Source of the DNA: Pseudomonadota bacterium
GTDB taxonomy: Bacteria > Pseudomonadota > Gammaproteobacteria > Magnimaribacterales > D2472
Length of the DNA: 7,090 bases
NCBI GenBank assembly: GCA_010024215.1
Contig: RGHK01000039.1
Span: forward strand, 1 to 7,090
Reading direction: 5' to 3'
The translations under genes and the position numbers were made by a program. Within the stretch, counting starts at the first letter, position 1. Each line of letters starts with the position of its first letter. This document shows, piece by piece, positions 6,871-7,090 of this stretch. Under the pieces are notes generated by a model that did no database searches, was not told the origin of the DNA, and saw nothing but the letters and a program-made list of their open reading frames with translations.

Positions 6871-7090
6871 AGAAAATAAGATATTTAATTATTTTTACAT
6901 TTTTCTTAGCTTCTTGCGGCCAATCTGGAGACTTTAATATGAATAAAAGTGCGAAAGAATTTATTGGTAATCCTGACTATCCTGCAATTTCATATGGCGG
7001 GTATAGAGGTAAGTCGAGAGAAGAGCAGCCTTCAGTAGCAGATATTAAAGAAGATTTATACATAATGCATGCACAAGGATTTAGAGTATT
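6867..7090 (+). CDS. Lipoprotein, probable GH17 beta-1,3-glucanase (3' partial)
   Basis: Only the first 74 complete codons are in the window and the frame is open to the right edge. Residues 1-17 are a lipoprotein signal: KK and R at 2-5, a hydrophobic stretch YLIIFTFF, then LASC with the lipid-carrying Cys17. Gly at +2 suggests outer-membrane sorting. After a short linker the sequence AKEFIGNPDYPAISYGGYRG (residues 29-48) followed by QPSVADIKEDLYIMHAQGFRV matches, as I remember them, the start of GH17 lipoproteins of marine Gammaproteobacteria and Bacteroidota. There a first barrel strand ending in YGG is followed by a helix and a second strand continuing into LRTYN. GH17 enzymes of this kind are endo- or exo-acting beta-1,3-glucanases on laminarin. 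The catalytic glutamates would lie beyond the window, so activity cannot be judged. The overlap with the phosphorylase gene supports a joint role. A different TIM-barrel hydrolase family remains possible. Confidence 0.72.
   Translation, partial: MKKIRYLIIFTFFLASCGQSGDFNMNKSAKEFIGNPDYPAISYGGYRGKSREEQPSVADIKEDLYIMHAQGFRV
6906..6917 (+). other. Lipobox of the GH17-like protein (L-A-S-C)
   Basis: Residues 14-17 form a canonical signal peptidase II box after a short basic n-region and about ten hydrophobic residues. Cleavage before Cys17 would anchor the enzyme by its N-terminal lipid. Unlike the GH3 signal at the left edge, this one is complete in the window. Confidence 0.88.

Overview
The window is almost wall-to-wall coding DNA from an AT-rich bacterium. 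All four genes lie on the + strand and there is no gap longer than 7 bases. The two outer genes are cut by the window edges. The AT-rich composition, very tight packing, Gram-negative lipoprotein signals and resemblance of the first protein to Pseudoalteromonas ExoP-type GH3 enzymes suggest a marine, probably streamlined, gammaproteobacterium. A SAR86-like lineage is my guess. A marine flavobacterium is the main alternative and cannot be excluded from this sequence alone.

Layout: (1) bases 1-2502, a lipoprotein GH3 exo-beta-glucanase/beta-glucosidase whose first few codons lie upstream of the window; (2) 2499-3416, a glucokinase of the bacterial Glk type, overlapping gene 1 by ATGA; (3) 3424-6870, a very large (1148 aa) cytoplasmic protein that I read as a GH94-clan glycoside phosphorylase, most likely a beta-1,3-glucan phosphorylase of GH149 type; (4) 6867 to the right edge, overlapping gene 3 by ATGA, the start of a lipoprotein that looks like a GH17 beta-1,3-glucanase.

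Together they read as a laminarin (algal beta-1,3-glucan) operon. The GH17 lipoprotein would cut the polymer at the cell surface or in the periplasm, and the GH3 lipoprotein would trim oligosaccharides to glucose. The phosphorylase would split imported oligosaccharides with phosphate to glucose-1-phosphate, and glucokinase would capture free glucose as glucose-6-phosphate. The cell would thus have both a hydrolytic route outside the cytoplasm and an ATP-saving phosphorolytic route inside it. No transporter, regulator, promoter, terminator, RNA gene, mobile element or CRISPR is visible. The operon promoter and the transporter must lie outside the window. Family assignments come from motifs read by eye and from memory of related proteins, not from database searches.
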